Under the pieces are notes generated by a model that saw nothing but the letters and a program-made list of their open reading frames with translations, was not told where the DNA came from and did no database searches. The position numbers were made by a program, and so were the translations under genes. A stretch of DNA of 64,000 nucleotides from NCBI GenBank assembly GCA_024398135.1, contig CP073750.1, positions 310,001 to 374,000 on the forward strand. The letters are read 5' to 3'. The DNA is from a bacterium SCSIO 12643 (GTDB lineage Bacteria; Bacteroidota; Bacteroidia; Flavobacteriales_G; Salibacteraceae). Within the stretch, counting starts at the first letter, position 1. The number at the start of each line of letters is the position of its first letter. Below are positions 1 to 9,021 of the stretch, in pieces.

Positions 1-1
1 A

Positions 2-1516
2 TCATCTGTTCTTACCCTAAATACGAATGATATGCCAGCCGAAGACGCATTGAATATTTCGTTAATGACAGTTGGTGGTGATGTAGCCGGAACCAAAATG
101 TGGAAGAATGGTGCCATCACGGGTTCTTTTAATTACATCAATCTAAAACCCTATATGCAGCTAATTCCTCAAAACTACGAATGGAATCAGGAACCTGAAG
201 CTTATGGTGGTTCAATCAATTTCAGACAAAAAACCAAAGGCTCCGGGATGTTTAAAATCTATGCTTCCATGGATCAATCTAACTTGTCTCAATTTGCCAT
301 CACCAGTGACGGAACCAATGCACCATCAAGTACTGATATTCGAAATGATAACAAGTTCATCAATCTGAACTGGCATGGGTCTCCATCTAAAAAGTGGTTC
401 ACTACAGTGGGAAGTTCATATACCTATAACAATGATCGCTACACGCAAGGAGATTTGGTTTTAAATCAAAAATTAGAAGGGAATCACCTAAAAGCAACAG
501 CTAAATATGAATTAACTGAGAAAACCAGATTTAGATTGGGAATCGAAAACTTCTATACTGATTTTGAAAATCAATATTCTCAAGCTCAGATTGAAGGTGA
601 TAGTACTGTGGGGTATCAGGAAAATTTAACTGCTGCATTTATAGAAGCTCAAATCTATACTTCTCCTAAGTTCTTAATTAATGCAGGGTTAAGAGGCGAA
701 CATTCGCAATACCTAAACGGCAACACGCTGGCACCAAGAATCTCGGCTGCATACAAATTGGATGAAAACACCAGTTTATCTGCCGCATATGGATGGTTTT
801 ATCAAAATCCATTAAACGAACAATTACTTAATAGAAATTACCTGAAAAACGAAAGAGCTGAACATTACATTCTAAGTCTTTCAAGAAACGTGAACAAACG
901 TACTTTCAGAACTGAGGCTTACTATAAAAAATATTCTGATTTGGTAAAGTATGGAGCTTCATTTCAAGATCCATATAAAAACACAGGTTCGGGATATGCT
1001 TACGGTTTTGACCTGTATTTCAAGGACACCAAAACCATTAAAAACGGTACTTATTGGGTTTCTTATTCTTTCTTACAATCCGAGCGGGATTTCAGATATT
1101 ATCCGCATGCCGCTACTCCAACCTTTACGGTTCCACATAGTGTAACAGTTGTTTACAAACATTGGATTGGAGACTGGAGATCATATGTAGGTGCATCATT
1201 CAGATATGGAAGTCCGAGAGTTTATAATGACAAAAACAGTCCGGAGTTTAATGCTGCTAAATTACCATCCAATGCCAGTCTGGATGTGAACTGGAGTTTT
1301 CTATACCGTCAAAATGTAATTTTCTATGCTTCAGCTACGAATATCCTGGGATTCGATCAGGTTTTCGGATACCGATATGATGCCGTTCCGGATAATAATG
1401 GCATCTATGGTAGAACACCTATTCTACCGGCTGCGAAAAGTTTCTTCTTTATTGGTTGTTTCATCACTTTAACGAAAAATGGCGAAACCAATCAAATGGA
1501 TAAAATCAATATGTAA
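2..1516 (+). CDS. TonB-dependent receptor, C-terminal beta-barrel (partial)
   Basis: The reading frame is open to the left edge of the window, so this is the C-terminal part (about 504 residues) of a larger gene; the N-terminal plug is missing. What remains alternates short amphipathic beta-strands rich in Tyr, Phe and Asn with polar loops, and it ends near an aromatic last strand (SFFFIGCFITL) followed by a polar tail of about 14 residues. This is the pattern of the outer-membrane beta-barrel of Bacteroidota TonB-dependent receptors, which take up siderophores, glycans or cofactors using TonB energy. It is first in a co-directional run with a TPR-like protein (20 bp gap) and a DUF2141 protein (21 bp gap). 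The substrate cannot be inferred. Family call good, specificity unknown. Confidence 0.8.
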   Translation, partial: SSVLTLNTNDMPAEDALNISLMTVGGDVAGTKMWKNGAITGSFNYINLKPYMQLIPQNYEWNQEPEAYGGSINFRQKTKGSGMFKIYASMDQSNLSQFAITSDGTNAPSSTDIRNDNKFINLNWHGSPSKKWFTTVGSSYTYNNDRYTQGDLVLNQKLEGNHLKATAKYELTEKTRFRLGIENFYTDFENQYSQAQIEGDSTVGYQENLTAAFIEAQIYTSPKFLINAGLRGEHSQYLNGNTLAPRISAAYKLDENTSLSAAYGWFYQNPLNEQLLNRNYLKNERAEHYILSLSRNVNKRTFRTEAYYKKYSDLVKYGASFQDPYKNTGSGYAYGFDLYFKDTKTIKNGTYWVSYSFLQSERDFRYYPHAATPTFTVPHSVTVVYKHWIGDWRSYVGASFRYGSPRVYNDKNSPEFNAAKLPSNASLDVNWSFLYRQNVIFYASATNILGFDQVFGYRYDAVPDNNGIYGRTPILPAAKSFFFIGCFITLTKNGETNQMDKINM

Positions 1517-1536
1517 CAACTTAAAACATCAATACC

Positions 1537-2196
1537 ATGAAAACAATGACACTCGCATTCACAATTTTTATAGGCTTCAGTTCTTTTGCAGGTACACCTG
1601 CATTTAACGAAGCCATGAAAAATGCTTTAACACAATTTGGACAATCTAAAAATGTAGCTGATTTCCAAAGTACTGCAAATACGTTCCAACGAATTGCCAA
1701 TTCTGCTAAAGACGAATGGCTTCCCGAATATTACCAGGCACAATGTTACATCCTAATGAGTTTTATGGATCAAGATAAAATCCAGAAAGACGCTTATTTG
1801 GATATTGCAGAAAAAGCAATCAACAGTATACTTTCTAAAGTTCCGGAAAACTCGGAGGTTTACGCTATTCAAGGGTTTATGTATACCGCAAGACTGGTGG
1901 TAGACCCCGTAAATCGTGGACGAGAATATTCCATCTTATCCATGGAATCATTAAAGAAATCCTTACATTTCAATCCACAAAATCCTCGTGCTCTATACCT
2001 TCAGTTAAGTAATGAAATAGGCACTGCAAAATTCTTTGGAACAGATGTTTCCATGTATTGTGAACGTATAAATACCCTGATTAAAAACTGGGATGATTAT
2101 AACCAGGCTGAGCCTTTATACCCATCATGGGGAGAAAAACAAGCGCAAGGTCTTACCGAAAACTGTACAGAAACCAATACCGATTCAATTAAATAA
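1537..2196 (+). CDS. Exported TPR-like protein
   Basis: This is a 219-residue protein with a short hydrophobic signal peptide (residues 1-19, cleavage near SSFAG). The rest is alpha-helical, with helix pairs and a PQNPRALYLQLS segment near residue 150 typical of tetratricopeptide-like repeats. It has two Cys near the C-terminus (MYCERIN and ENCTET). No catalytic motif is seen. It lies between a TonB-dependent receptor and a DUF2141 protein with about 20 bp gaps, so it is very likely cotranscribed and probably periplasmic, perhaps an accessory to the receptor. The last point is inference from context only. Confidence 0.7.
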   Translation: MKTMTLAFTIFIGFSSFAGTPAFNEAMKNALTQFGQSKNVADFQSTANTFQRIANSAKDEWLPEYYQAQCYILMSFMDQDKIQKDAYLDIAEKAINSILSKVPENSEVYAIQGFMYTARLVVDPVNRGREYSILSMESLKKSLHFNPQNPRALYLQLSNEIGTAKFFGTDVSMYCERINTLIKNWDDYNQAEPLYPSWGEKQAQGLTENCTETNTDSIK

Positions 2197-2217
2197 ATCA
2201 CTTAAATCTTTATTATT

Positions 2218-2619
2218 ATGAAAGCTATTATTTTAACAATCTTCATCTCTGTTCTATCATTCTTTACTCAAGCACAGAACACATTAACGATCGAAATCAC
2301 CAATTTAAAAACCGACAATGGTACCGTGATGATTGCCCTCTATGACGGACAGGAAAAAGCCGTAAAAAAATTAAAAGGTACTGTTAAAGATAAAGTTTGT
2401 ACGGTTGAAATTTCTGATCTTCCAGCAGGAACTTATGCGGTTCAGTACTACCATGATGAAAACGATAATGGTAAAATGGATACGGGAATGTTTGGTAAAC
2501 CTGAAGAAGGATACGGGTATTCAAATGATGCCAGAGGATTTATGGGACCAGCTGATTTTGAAGATCAAATTTTTGAATTAACCGAAGATATGAAGATCGT
2601 ACTCAAAACAGTACGCTAG
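2218..2619 (+). CDS. DUF2141 domain protein, exported
   Basis: This 133-residue protein has a signal peptide (residues 1-19, ending FFTQAQ). The mature part is a beta-sandwich type domain that matches DUF2141 well: GTVMIALYD near the start, then AGTYAVQYYHDENDNGKMD, then GMFGKPEEGYGYSND. The Asp/Asn-rich central loop is the family's hallmark. DUF2141 proteins are common in Bacteroidota next to TonB-dependent receptors; their function is not established. It is third in the receptor operon, and a 62 bp gap with its own -7-like box separates it from the kinase gene that follows. Confidence 0.88.
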   Translation: MKAIILTIFISVLSFFTQAQNTLTIEITNLKTDNGTVMIALYDGQEKAVKKLKGTVKDKVCTVEISDLPAGTYAVQYYHDENDNGKMDTGMFGKPEEGYGYSNDARGFMGPADFEDQIFELTEDMKIVLKTVR

Positions 2620-2668
2620 TATTTTTTAAATCATTTCACTTACACAGGCGAGAATCACATTAAGAAAC

Positions 2669-2676
2669 TATTTTTG
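2669..2676 (+). promoter_or_regulatory. Bacteroidota -7 box TAnnTTTG before the LytS-type kinase gene
   Basis: TATTTTTG fits the Bacteroidota primary sigma factor -7 consensus TAnnTTTG and lies 5 bp before the ATG. Transcription from it would give an almost leaderless mRNA. No -33 TTG is seen at the usual spacing, so it may be chance in AT-rich DNA. Confidence 0.35.
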
Positions 2677-2681
2677 AATTC

Positions 2682-3728
2682 ATGAATTTTAAACAAGTCA
2701 TACATCCATTTAAAAATATTTGGCAGGTTATCGGTGTCATGGTATTGATCAACCTGGTATTCTTTATGTTTTTCTGGCCTGCTGTTTATGACAGTTGGTC
2801 CAACTTCATTATGGGTATGATTTGGGGATCAACAATCTGGTTGACCCAATCTGTGGGTAACAGCGCTGTATTTAGATTTCTGGACGAAAAACTTCCCTGG
2901 AGAGATGGTATGTTAAGGAGAGCCCTGGCGACAGTCGTATCTGTTGGAACCTACTCCGCATTCGCCTATTTAGCCGTTCAATTCATAATGTTCTTCATTT
3001 TTGTGGATAATGCAACGGTTGAAATGGTTTGGACCAATTCTATACGATCTCTTTCTCTAACATTGGCCATATCCTATGGGATTTCTTTTATTCTCACTTT
3101 CGTTGGTTTTGGTAAAGCACTCATTCGATCTGAAGTTGAAAAGGAAAAGCTGAATTCCGAAATGATGACTTACAAATACGAGTCTTTACGTAATCAAATC
3201 AATCCCCATTTTCTATTTAATAGTTTTAACGTGTTAAGTGAATTGGTGTATGAAGATCAGGATTTAGCCGTAAAGTTTATCCGTCAACTCAGTGACTTAT
3301 ATCGATACGTGTTGGATGCGAAAGAGAAAGAAGTGATTTCTTTATCCGAAGAATTAAAGTTCATCGAATCATTCACATTTTTACTTAAAACGAGATTTGA
3401 ATCCAGAGTTAATTTTGATTTTGAAATCCAGGTGCAAGAAGAGGAGTACATCGTTCCGATGTCACTTCAGTTACTTATTGAAAATTGTATCAAACACAAT
3501 GAAGCGACTTCCAAAAGCCCTTTAAACATTAACATAACCAGACAGGGAAAATACATTGAAGTCAAAAACAACCTGCAGCGAAAATCTGTCCCGGATGTTT
3601 CATTCAAAATTGGACTCAACAACTTAAAAGAACGCTATAGCTATTTTAACGATCAGGAGGTTTTGGTAAATGAAACCGATGATGCTTTTATTGTTTCCAT
3701 CCCGATCATCCAAATCTCTGAAAACTAA
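2682..3728 (+). CDS. LytS/YehU-type sensor histidine kinase
   Basis: This 348-residue inner-membrane protein has four hydrophobic segments (about residues 15-35, 40-60, 85-108 and 123-145), a short coiled linker, and a His_kinase (PF06580-type) domain. The phosphoacceptor motif NQINPHFLFNSFN puts the likely histidine at residue 176. The ATP-binding half has LLIENCIKHN near residue 265 and a degenerate glycine box, IGLNNLKERY. This is the standard build of kinases that pair with LytTR regulators in Bacteroidota. Its partner begins 6 bp after the stop codon. The signal is unknown; the upstream receptor operon suggests an envelope or nutrient cue. Confidence 0.92.
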   Translation: MNFKQVIHPFKNIWQVIGVMVLINLVFFMFFWPAVYDSWSNFIMGMIWGSTIWLTQSVGNSAVFRFLDEKLPWRDGMLRRALATVVSVGTYSAFAYLAVQFIMFFIFVDNATVEMVWTNSIRSLSLTLAISYGISFILTFVGFGKALIRSEVEKEKLNSEMMTYKYESLRNQINPHFLFNSFNVLSELVYEDQDLAVKFIRQLSDLYRYVLDAKEKEVISLSEELKFIESFTFLLKTRFESRVNFDFEIQVQEEEYIVPMSLQLLIENCIKHNEATSKSPLNINITRQGKYIEVKNNLQRKSVPDVSFKIGLNNLKERYSYFNDQEVLVNETDDAFIVSIPIIQISEN

Positions 3729-3734
3729 TTGATC

Positions 3735-4505
3735 ATGAACGCCATTATTATAGAAGATGAACCTCGTGCAGCCAAGAGATTACAATCATTACTCAACGAA
3801 ATTGATCCGTCCATTCAAGTTCTGGCTCAAATAGAATCTATTTCCGAAGCAAAAGAGTTCTTAGAATCCCATCAACACCTGGACCTCATATTTTCTGATA
3901 TTCAATTGGCCGATGGATTAAGTTTTGAGATTTACGATAACCTCGTGCACCTCCCTCCTATTATTTTTACTACGGCCTATGATCAATACGCGATTAAAGC
4001 ATTTAAAAATAATGGGATCGATTATTTGCTTAAACCTATAAATCCGGAAGAACTTCAAAATGCCATAGGCAAGCTCAATCGATTTCAACAAAAATCTATT
4101 GATCCCAACATTCTTCAACTGCTGGCACAACAAATTCATCAACCCGATACGCAATCTTACAAGGACCGTTTTCTTGTTAAAGTGGGACAACATTTAAAGA
4201 GTTTCTCCACTCAAAACATCCATGCATTTTATAGTTTGGAAAAAGCCACATTTATTCAGACCCATGATGGCCGACATTATGTCATTGATCATACCATTGA
4301 TCATCTGGAATCCATTTTAAATCCGAAACTTTTTTTCAGACTTAATCGTAAGTACATCCTGAATATTAACGCTTCGTTTGAAATCACTGCCTGGACCAAT
4401 AGTAGATTAAAAATCACATTGGAAGGTTCAGATGATGATATGATAATTGTGGCGCGTAACAGAACCAAAGAGTTTAAGCATTGGTTGGGCGAATCAAGTA
4501 ATTAG
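3735..4505 (+). CDS. LytTR-family response regulator
   Basis: This 256-residue regulator has an N-terminal receiver domain (acidic EDE at residues 7-9, phosphoacceptor D55 in IFSDIQ, conserved T79/T80, K100 in LLKP) and a C-terminal LytTR DNA-binding domain (about residues 150-250, with FFRLNRKYILNI). The ATG at 3735 is chosen because it places the receiver beta-1 strand at the N-terminus; an in-frame TTG two codons upstream adds nothing. It is coupled to the LytS-type kinase by a 6 bp gap. Such regulators bind direct repeats near promoters; no target site could be assigned here. Confidence 0.93.
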   Translation: MNAIIIEDEPRAAKRLQSLLNEIDPSIQVLAQIESISEAKEFLESHQHLDLIFSDIQLADGLSFEIYDNLVHLPPIIFTTAYDQYAIKAFKNNGIDYLLKPINPEELQNAIGKLNRFQQKSIDPNILQLLAQQIHQPDTQSYKDRFLVKVGQHLKSFSTQNIHAFYSLEKATFIQTHDGRHYVIDHTIDHLESILNPKLFFRLNRKYILNINASFEITAWTNSRLKITLEGSDDDMIIVARNRTKEFKHWLGESSN

Positions 4506-4559
4506 ATCTTAGGGATTAAAAGTTATATCTCTTGTCATTACAGACTGCAAGTTCTAAGC

Positions 4560-4567
4560 TATATTTG
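4560..4567 (+). promoter_or_regulatory. Bacteroidota -7 box before the M1 peptidase gene
   Basis: TATATTTG matches TAnnTTTG exactly and lies 22 bp before the ATG, giving a short leader. A TTG at 4532 is about 25 bp upstream, slightly too far for the usual 19-21 bp. Confidence 0.5.
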
Positions 4568-4589
4568 TGGCCAACTAATATCAAAATAT

Positions 4590-6476
4590 ATGACCAATTC
4601 GTTTCGATTTTTATTCGGTATTCTTTCTATTCTAGTAGTTGCTTCTTGTAATCCTCCTCAAAAGGAAACAAAAACAGAAGAAGTTGTTGAAATCACTTAT
4701 GATTCTACAGATACACATACTTATGCGCAAAAACAAGATGCGTATGTGACCCATCTTTTCTGGGATGCAGAAATAGATTTGGAAAATCACATTATTACTG
4801 CTACAGCTACCTGGGATTTTGAAAATGTATCTGATACCGATACGATCATTTTTGATATGGTAGACTTAAAAATTAAAGACGTTAAACTAGATAACGGTGA
4901 ATCTACCGGATTCAAAATTGGTGAATCCATTCCACATATGGGGGCTCCATTATATGTAGCCATTACCTCGGAAACTAAATCGGTAAGTATTACATATGAG
5001 AGCGATCCTTCTGCCGGAGCTGTTTTATGGTTAAGTCCGGAACAAACTTATGGGAAGAAGCACCCTTTTATGTTTACACAGTCTGAGGCGATTTTAGCAC
5101 GTAGCTGGATTCCTTGTCAGGATAGCCCGGGTATCAAGTTTACTTACGATGCCAAAGTAACCGTGCCTAAAGATTTACTTGCGGTAATGAGCGCAACTAA
5201 TCCGCAAGCTAAAAACGAGACCGGAACATATGAATTCAAAATGAGCCAACCCATTCCAAGCTATTTAATGGCTTTAGCAGTAGGTGATTTAGAATTTGGT
5301 AGCTTAGGTGAACGTACTGGTGTTTACGCAGAACCAGGACAATTAGCAGCTGCAGTATATGAGTTTGGTGAAACCGAAAAAATGGTTCAGATCGCTGAAG
5401 AGCTTTTTGGTCCTTACCGTTGGGAAAGATATGATATGCTGGTATTACCTCCATCCTTCCCTTTTGGTGGAATGGAAAATCCAAGATTAACTTTCGTAAC
5501 ACCAACCATTATCGCTGGAGATCGTTCACTAACTTCTTTGATCGCACATGAATTGGCGCATTCCTGGTCTGGTAATTTAGTAACCAACGCCAACTGGAAT
5601 GACTTCTGGATGAATGAAGGTTTTACCGTGTATTTGGAACGTACAATTATGGACTCTCTTTATGGAACTGATTATGCGGATATGTTATCAATATTAGGCT
5701 ATCAGGATTTACAATTCTCATTAGAGGATTTACCAGCTGAAGATACCCGATTAAAACTTGATTTAAAAGGTAGAAATCCAGATGATGGGATGACTGATAT
5801 TGCTTACGAAAAAGGTTATTTCTTCCTGACCATGCTTAAGGAAAAATTTGGCAAGAAAACCTTGGATAACTTCCTAAAACAATACTTTACAGATCATTCT
5901 TTCCAAAACATTACTACAGAGAATTTCATCACTTATATGGATTCTAACCTGATCGTAAAAGATTCTGCTGCGCGTCCATCATTGCTTATCGAAAAATGGA
6001 TTTACGAACCTGGACTGCCAAGAAACTGTCCGAAAATTGTATCTAAAAGATTCCAGAATGTAAGTTCTACTTTAAAAGCATGGAGCGATGGGTCTTTTCA
6101 TGCAGATGAAATTGATACTAAAAACTGGTCTACTAACGAATGGTTGCAATTCATCAGAAAACTTCCTGATTCTTTAGATGTAGAAAGATTTGAAGAGCTG
6201 GATAAAGCTTTTGGATTTACAAACTCAGGAAATAACGAAATACTGGCAATTTGGTTAGAAAAAAATGTTCTGGCTGGAAACCATGCGGTAGACCATAAAC
6301 TAGAAGTATTCCTGGTAACGGTAGGAAGAAGAAAATTCTTAACGCCACTTTACCGTGCCATTCTTAAAGTAGACCCTTCTGGAAAATGGGCGACTGATAT
6401 TTATACCAAAGCAAGACCAAATTACCATTCCGTATCTACGGAAACATTAGACAAACTTTTAAATTTCAAGAATTAA
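4590..6476 (+). CDS. M1-family metallo-aminopeptidase, lipoprotein
   Basis: This 628-residue zinc peptidase has a lipoprotein signal (lipobox VASC, lipid Cys at residue 20). It has the full M1 set: substrate-gating GGMENP at 293-298, zinc-binding HELAHSW at 320-326 (H320, E321, H324), and the third ligand E343 in WMNEGFTVYLE. The N-terminal beta-saddle (residues 50-235) and the helical C-terminal region follow the leukotriene A4 hydrolase-like layout common in Bacteroidota. It should cleave N-terminal residues from peptides outside the cytoplasm, anchored in a membrane. It stands alone behind its own -7 box; a barrel gene follows after 60 bp. Confidence 0.94.
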   Translation: MTNSFRFLFGILSILVVASCNPPQKETKTEEVVEITYDSTDTHTYAQKQDAYVTHLFWDAEIDLENHIITATATWDFENVSDTDTIIFDMVDLKIKDVKLDNGESTGFKIGESIPHMGAPLYVAITSETKSVSITYESDPSAGAVLWLSPEQTYGKKHPFMFTQSEAILARSWIPCQDSPGIKFTYDAKVTVPKDLLAVMSATNPQAKNETGTYEFKMSQPIPSYLMALAVGDLEFGSLGERTGVYAEPGQLAAAVYEFGETEKMVQIAEELFGPYRWERYDMLVLPPSFPFGGMENPRLTFVTPTIIAGDRSLTSLIAHELAHSWSGNLVTNANWNDFWMNEGFTVYLERTIMDSLYGTDYADMLSILGYQDLQFSLEDLPAEDTRLKLDLKGRNPDDGMTDIAYEKGYFFLTMLKEKFGKKTLDNFLKQYFTDHSFQNITTENFITYMDSNLIVKDSAARPSLLIEKWIYEPGLPRNCPKIVSKRFQNVSSTLKAWSDGSFHADEIDTKNWSTNEWLQFIRKLPDSLDVERFEELDKAFGFTNSGNNEILAIWLEKNVLAGNHAVDHKLEVFLVTVGRRKFLTPLYRAILKVDPSGKWATDIYTKARPNYHSVSTETLDKLLNFKN

Positions 6477-6536
6477 TCTAACATTTAATCTTTAATGGAT
6501 TAATAATTATTTATTTTGACAATTAAATTTATAACT

Positions 6537-7187
6537 ATGAAAAATAAACTACTTATTGCATTACTAGCCCTGGCGTTCGCTCCGATTATTGGATTTTCTC
6601 AAATTGACCTTATGCCTTGGGGTGGATATAACTTTGGCGCCCGTGTAGGGATTTACGGAGGTGAATTACGAGTAAATGGAGCGGGTACTTTTGGGATCAA
6701 TATCGATTATAATTTGGATTATGACAATGCCATTCAATTTTCATATTCTAACACACAATCAAAAATTAGAATCAACGATTATTACTATCCTGGAGGTGGA
6801 ATCACAAATGGAAATTTCTCTAACGTTTCTGAAAATTATTTCCTTTTAGGTGGCGTAAGATACTTCATGGATGATCAAATCAAGCCTTATGGTTCTGTAA
6901 GCATGGGATTGGCTTATTACAAAATAACAAATGTGGATAATTATTATCAAAACTATCCCCAAGAAGATATGCTACGTTTTGCTGTTGGATTTGGATTAGG
7001 TATGAAAGTAATGCTTTCTGACATGATCGGAATCGATATGCATATTCGTGCATTGGCTCCTATTCAATGGGGCGGTGTTGGTATTGGTGTAGGAACCGGT
7101 GGCGCAAGTGCTGGCGTATATGCGGGCTCATCTTTCATCTCAGGTGATGTTGGTGGTGGATTAATCATCAGATTAGGAGATAAATAA
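6537..7187 (+). CDS. Small outer-membrane beta-barrel protein
   Basis: This is a 216-residue exported protein starting at the ATG at 6537, which opens a clear signal peptide (MKNKLLIALLALAFAP, ending GFSQ); an in-frame TTG seven codons earlier adds only a polar extension. The mature protein has repeated amphipathic strands with Tyr and Gly (YYKITNVDNYYQNY) and ends in GGGLIIRLGDK, consistent with an 8-stranded porin-fold (OmpW/OmpA-like) barrel. A Gly-rich loop near residue 185 (GVGIGVGTGGASAGV) is unusual. No ligand can be assigned. A strong terminator follows at once. Confidence 0.75.
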   Translation: MKNKLLIALLALAFAPIIGFSQIDLMPWGGYNFGARVGIYGGELRVNGAGTFGINIDYNLDYDNAIQFSYSNTQSKIRINDYYYPGGGITNGNFSNVSENYFLLGGVRYFMDDQIKPYGSVSMGLAYYKITNVDNYYQNYPQEDMLRFAVGFGLGMKVMLSDMIGIDMHIRALAPIQWGGVGIGVGTGGASAGVYAGSSFISGDVGGGLIIRLGDK

Positions 7188-7204
7188 ACAATATATCATT
7201 CAAT

Positions 7205-7233
7205 AAAAAAGGCGCTCATTGAGCGCCTTTTTT
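7205..7233. terminator. Bidirectional intrinsic terminator
   Basis: The 7-bp GC-rich stem GGCGCTC/GAGCGCC has a 3-nt loop and is flanked by six A before and six T after. It lies between two convergent genes and can serve both strands. Confidence 0.93.
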
Positions 7234-7251
7234 ATTGTTTAAACTTTTATA

Positions 7252-8064
7252 TTAGTTCTTTACAAACCTTAAGTACTGCACATCCTGCCCTGAAGATACT
7301 TTTACGATATATGTTCCTTTAACATAATCTTCTACATTAAATCTAACGTTATCTGTATTCACAGCTCTTTGTTCCATCAAAGTTCCGTTCAAAGCATATA
7401 TCTGAACTTCTTGCATTTCTTCACTTGAAGAACGAATAATGACTTCAGAAACCGTAGGATTAGGATACAATTCCAGTCCTTCAGTAACATTCACATGAAA
7501 TACACTATTTGGAGTTCCTTCTGGTAATTTAACTGGAGAAATACTCACGTATTCATCACCATTTGTCAATCCATCACCATTGGTAGATAAAGCACTTCCA
7601 TAAAAAGTTACTTCTCCACTCCCCGCTGCAGGTGCCACCCAGGTCATTTCATACGAACCTCCGGTTACCGTTTGCGATTGTTCAAAATACCATCTGCCAC
7701 CTAAACTTGTTTTTTGCGTTCCGGATGTTACTACCGTACATGATCCCGCAGATGAATTATTAGCTAACAAGCCAGTGATTTGAAATCCATGTCCGCTGTT
7801 ACCCGTAGATTGAATATCTACTTTTACAGTATAGGTTTCTCCAGGAATATACTCTGTAATTGGTCCTGTACCATCACTAACTACAATAGAAGCTGAAGTT
7901 GAAAAATTTGCACCTGCTAAATGACACATGGTACAAGCCGGGGAGCTCACCGGACTATTGGTTCGATCCTTCTGTTGGATCTTTGCTACTCCACCTGATG
8001 CACTCATCCAAAGAACGGCCCCTAACGCCAATGGAAGTGGAGATAAAATGTAAAGTTTTCTCAT
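7252..8064 (-). CDS. T9SS type A sorting-domain protein with CXXCH motif
   Basis: This 270-residue protein has a signal peptide (residues 1-24). A possible c-type heme motif CTMCH (C44, C47, H48) follows directly in a Ser/Pro-rich linker. A beta-sandwich domain occupies about residues 55-185, with GHGFQITGLL, GEVTFYGSALSTNGDG and DGLTNGDEYVSI; this pattern occurs in Reeler-like (choice-of-anchor V) domains of Bacteroidota secreted proteins. The last ~75 residues form a T9SS type A sorting domain (LYPNPTVSEVIIRS, GTYIVKV). It is predicted to cross the outer membrane through T9SS. Whether heme is attached is not known; the same motif is frequent in this domain family. Confidence 0.82.
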   Translation of the reverse strand: MRKLYILSPLPLALGAVLWMSASGGVAKIQQKDRTNSPVSSPACTMCHLAGANFSTSASIVVSDGTGPITEYIPGETYTVKVDIQSTGNSGHGFQITGLLANNSSAGSCTVVTSGTQKTSLGGRWYFEQSQTVTGGSYEMTWVAPAAGSGEVTFYGSALSTNGDGLTNGDEYVSISPVKLPEGTPNSVFHVNVTEGLELYPNPTVSEVIIRSSSEEMQEVQIYALNGTLMEQRAVNTDNVRFNVEDYVKGTYIVKVSSGQDVQYLRFVKN

Positions 8065-8141
8065 ATCGGTTTATATTTATTTCACCCCAATAATAGCTAT
8101 AATATCTACGAAAAAAAATAAAAAGTTCAACAGTTAAATTT

Positions 8142-8149
8142 TATCTTTG
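8142..8149 (+). promoter_or_regulatory. Bacteroidota -7 box before the ppk2 pair
   Basis: TATCTTTG fits TAnnTTTG and lies 16 bp before the ATG of the first polyphosphate kinase gene. No -33 TTG is found at normal spacing. Confidence 0.5.
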
Positions 8150-8165
8150 AGGTAATGATATAACC

Positions 8166-9017
8166 ATGAATAAGAAAATCACTTCAGAAGAATTTCTCGG
8201 TATTAATTCAAAGGAAGAATTAATGGATTTGATCCACAAAAAGAAGATCGATATATCCAAAATTGAAAACACTATTGCGTACGAGCAAGAGTTACGTGCT
8301 TTGCAAATTGAATTGGTAAAGCTGCAGCAGTGGATTGTGAAAACGAAAAAGAAAGTGGTGATCATTTTTGAGGGTCGGGATGCAGCCGGAAAAGGAGGTT
8401 CTATCAGACGTTTTGTAGAGCATATGAATCCTCGTTCTATGCGCGTGGTAGCATTAGCTAAACCCACCGAAAAAGAGCGGGGTCAATGGTATTTCAGACG
8501 CTATGTTAAAGAATTACCTCAGCCAGGAGAAATTGTATTCTTTGACAGAAGCTGGTACAATCGAGCGGTGGTGGAGCCGGTAATGGGGTTTTGCAATACA
8601 CATCAGTACAATACTTTCTTGATGCAGGTTCCTGAATTTGAGCAAATGCTTTACGAGGAAGGTGTGATCATGATTAAATTCTGGTTCTCTATAGATAAAG
8701 AAGTACAGTTGGCCAGATTGGAGTCTAGAAAAACTGATCCGCTTAAAATATGGAAGATTAGTCCGGTAGATGAACTAGGACAAGAGTTATGGGATAAGTA
8801 CACCCACTACAAAGATGAGATGTTCAGTAAAACGCATACAATGGTTTCTCCATGGATTATCATCAAGGCCAATACCAAAAAAATTGCGCGACTGGAATCT
8901 ATCAAATACGTACTTTCTAAGTTTGAATACGAAGGAAAAGAAGATGCCAATATCGTATTGGCTCCTGATCCGAATATCGTAATGAGGTATCAACGTTCAC
9001 TATACCTAACAGATTAA
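8166..9017 (+). CDS. ppk2: Polyphosphate kinase 2 family protein (first copy)
   Basis: This 283-residue PPK2 enzyme has a Walker A loop EGRDAAGKGG (residues 69-78), a lid region with the RxxRRY-type run GQWYFRRYV, and a Walker B-like motif DRSWYNRA (127-134) followed by VVEPVMGFC. A helical extension of about 60 residues precedes the nucleotide-binding core. PPK2 enzymes transfer phosphate between polyphosphate and nucleoside mono- or diphosphates; the preferred direction and nucleotide cannot be read from sequence by eye. It is followed by a paralogue after 4 bp, so the two are surely cotranscribed and may form hetero-oligomers. Confidence 0.93.
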   Translation: MNKKITSEEFLGINSKEELMDLIHKKKIDISKIENTIAYEQELRALQIELVKLQQWIVKTKKKVVIIFEGRDAAGKGGSIRRFVEHMNPRSMRVVALAKPTEKERGQWYFRRYVKELPQPGEIVFFDRSWYNRAVVEPVMGFCNTHQYNTFLMQVPEFEQMLYEEGVIMIKFWFSIDKEVQLARLESRKTDPLKIWKISPVDELGQELWDKYTHYKDEMFSKTHTMVSPWIIIKANTKKIARLESIKYVLSKFEYEGKEDANIVLAPDPNIVMRYQRSLYLTD

Positions 9018-9021
9018 TACA

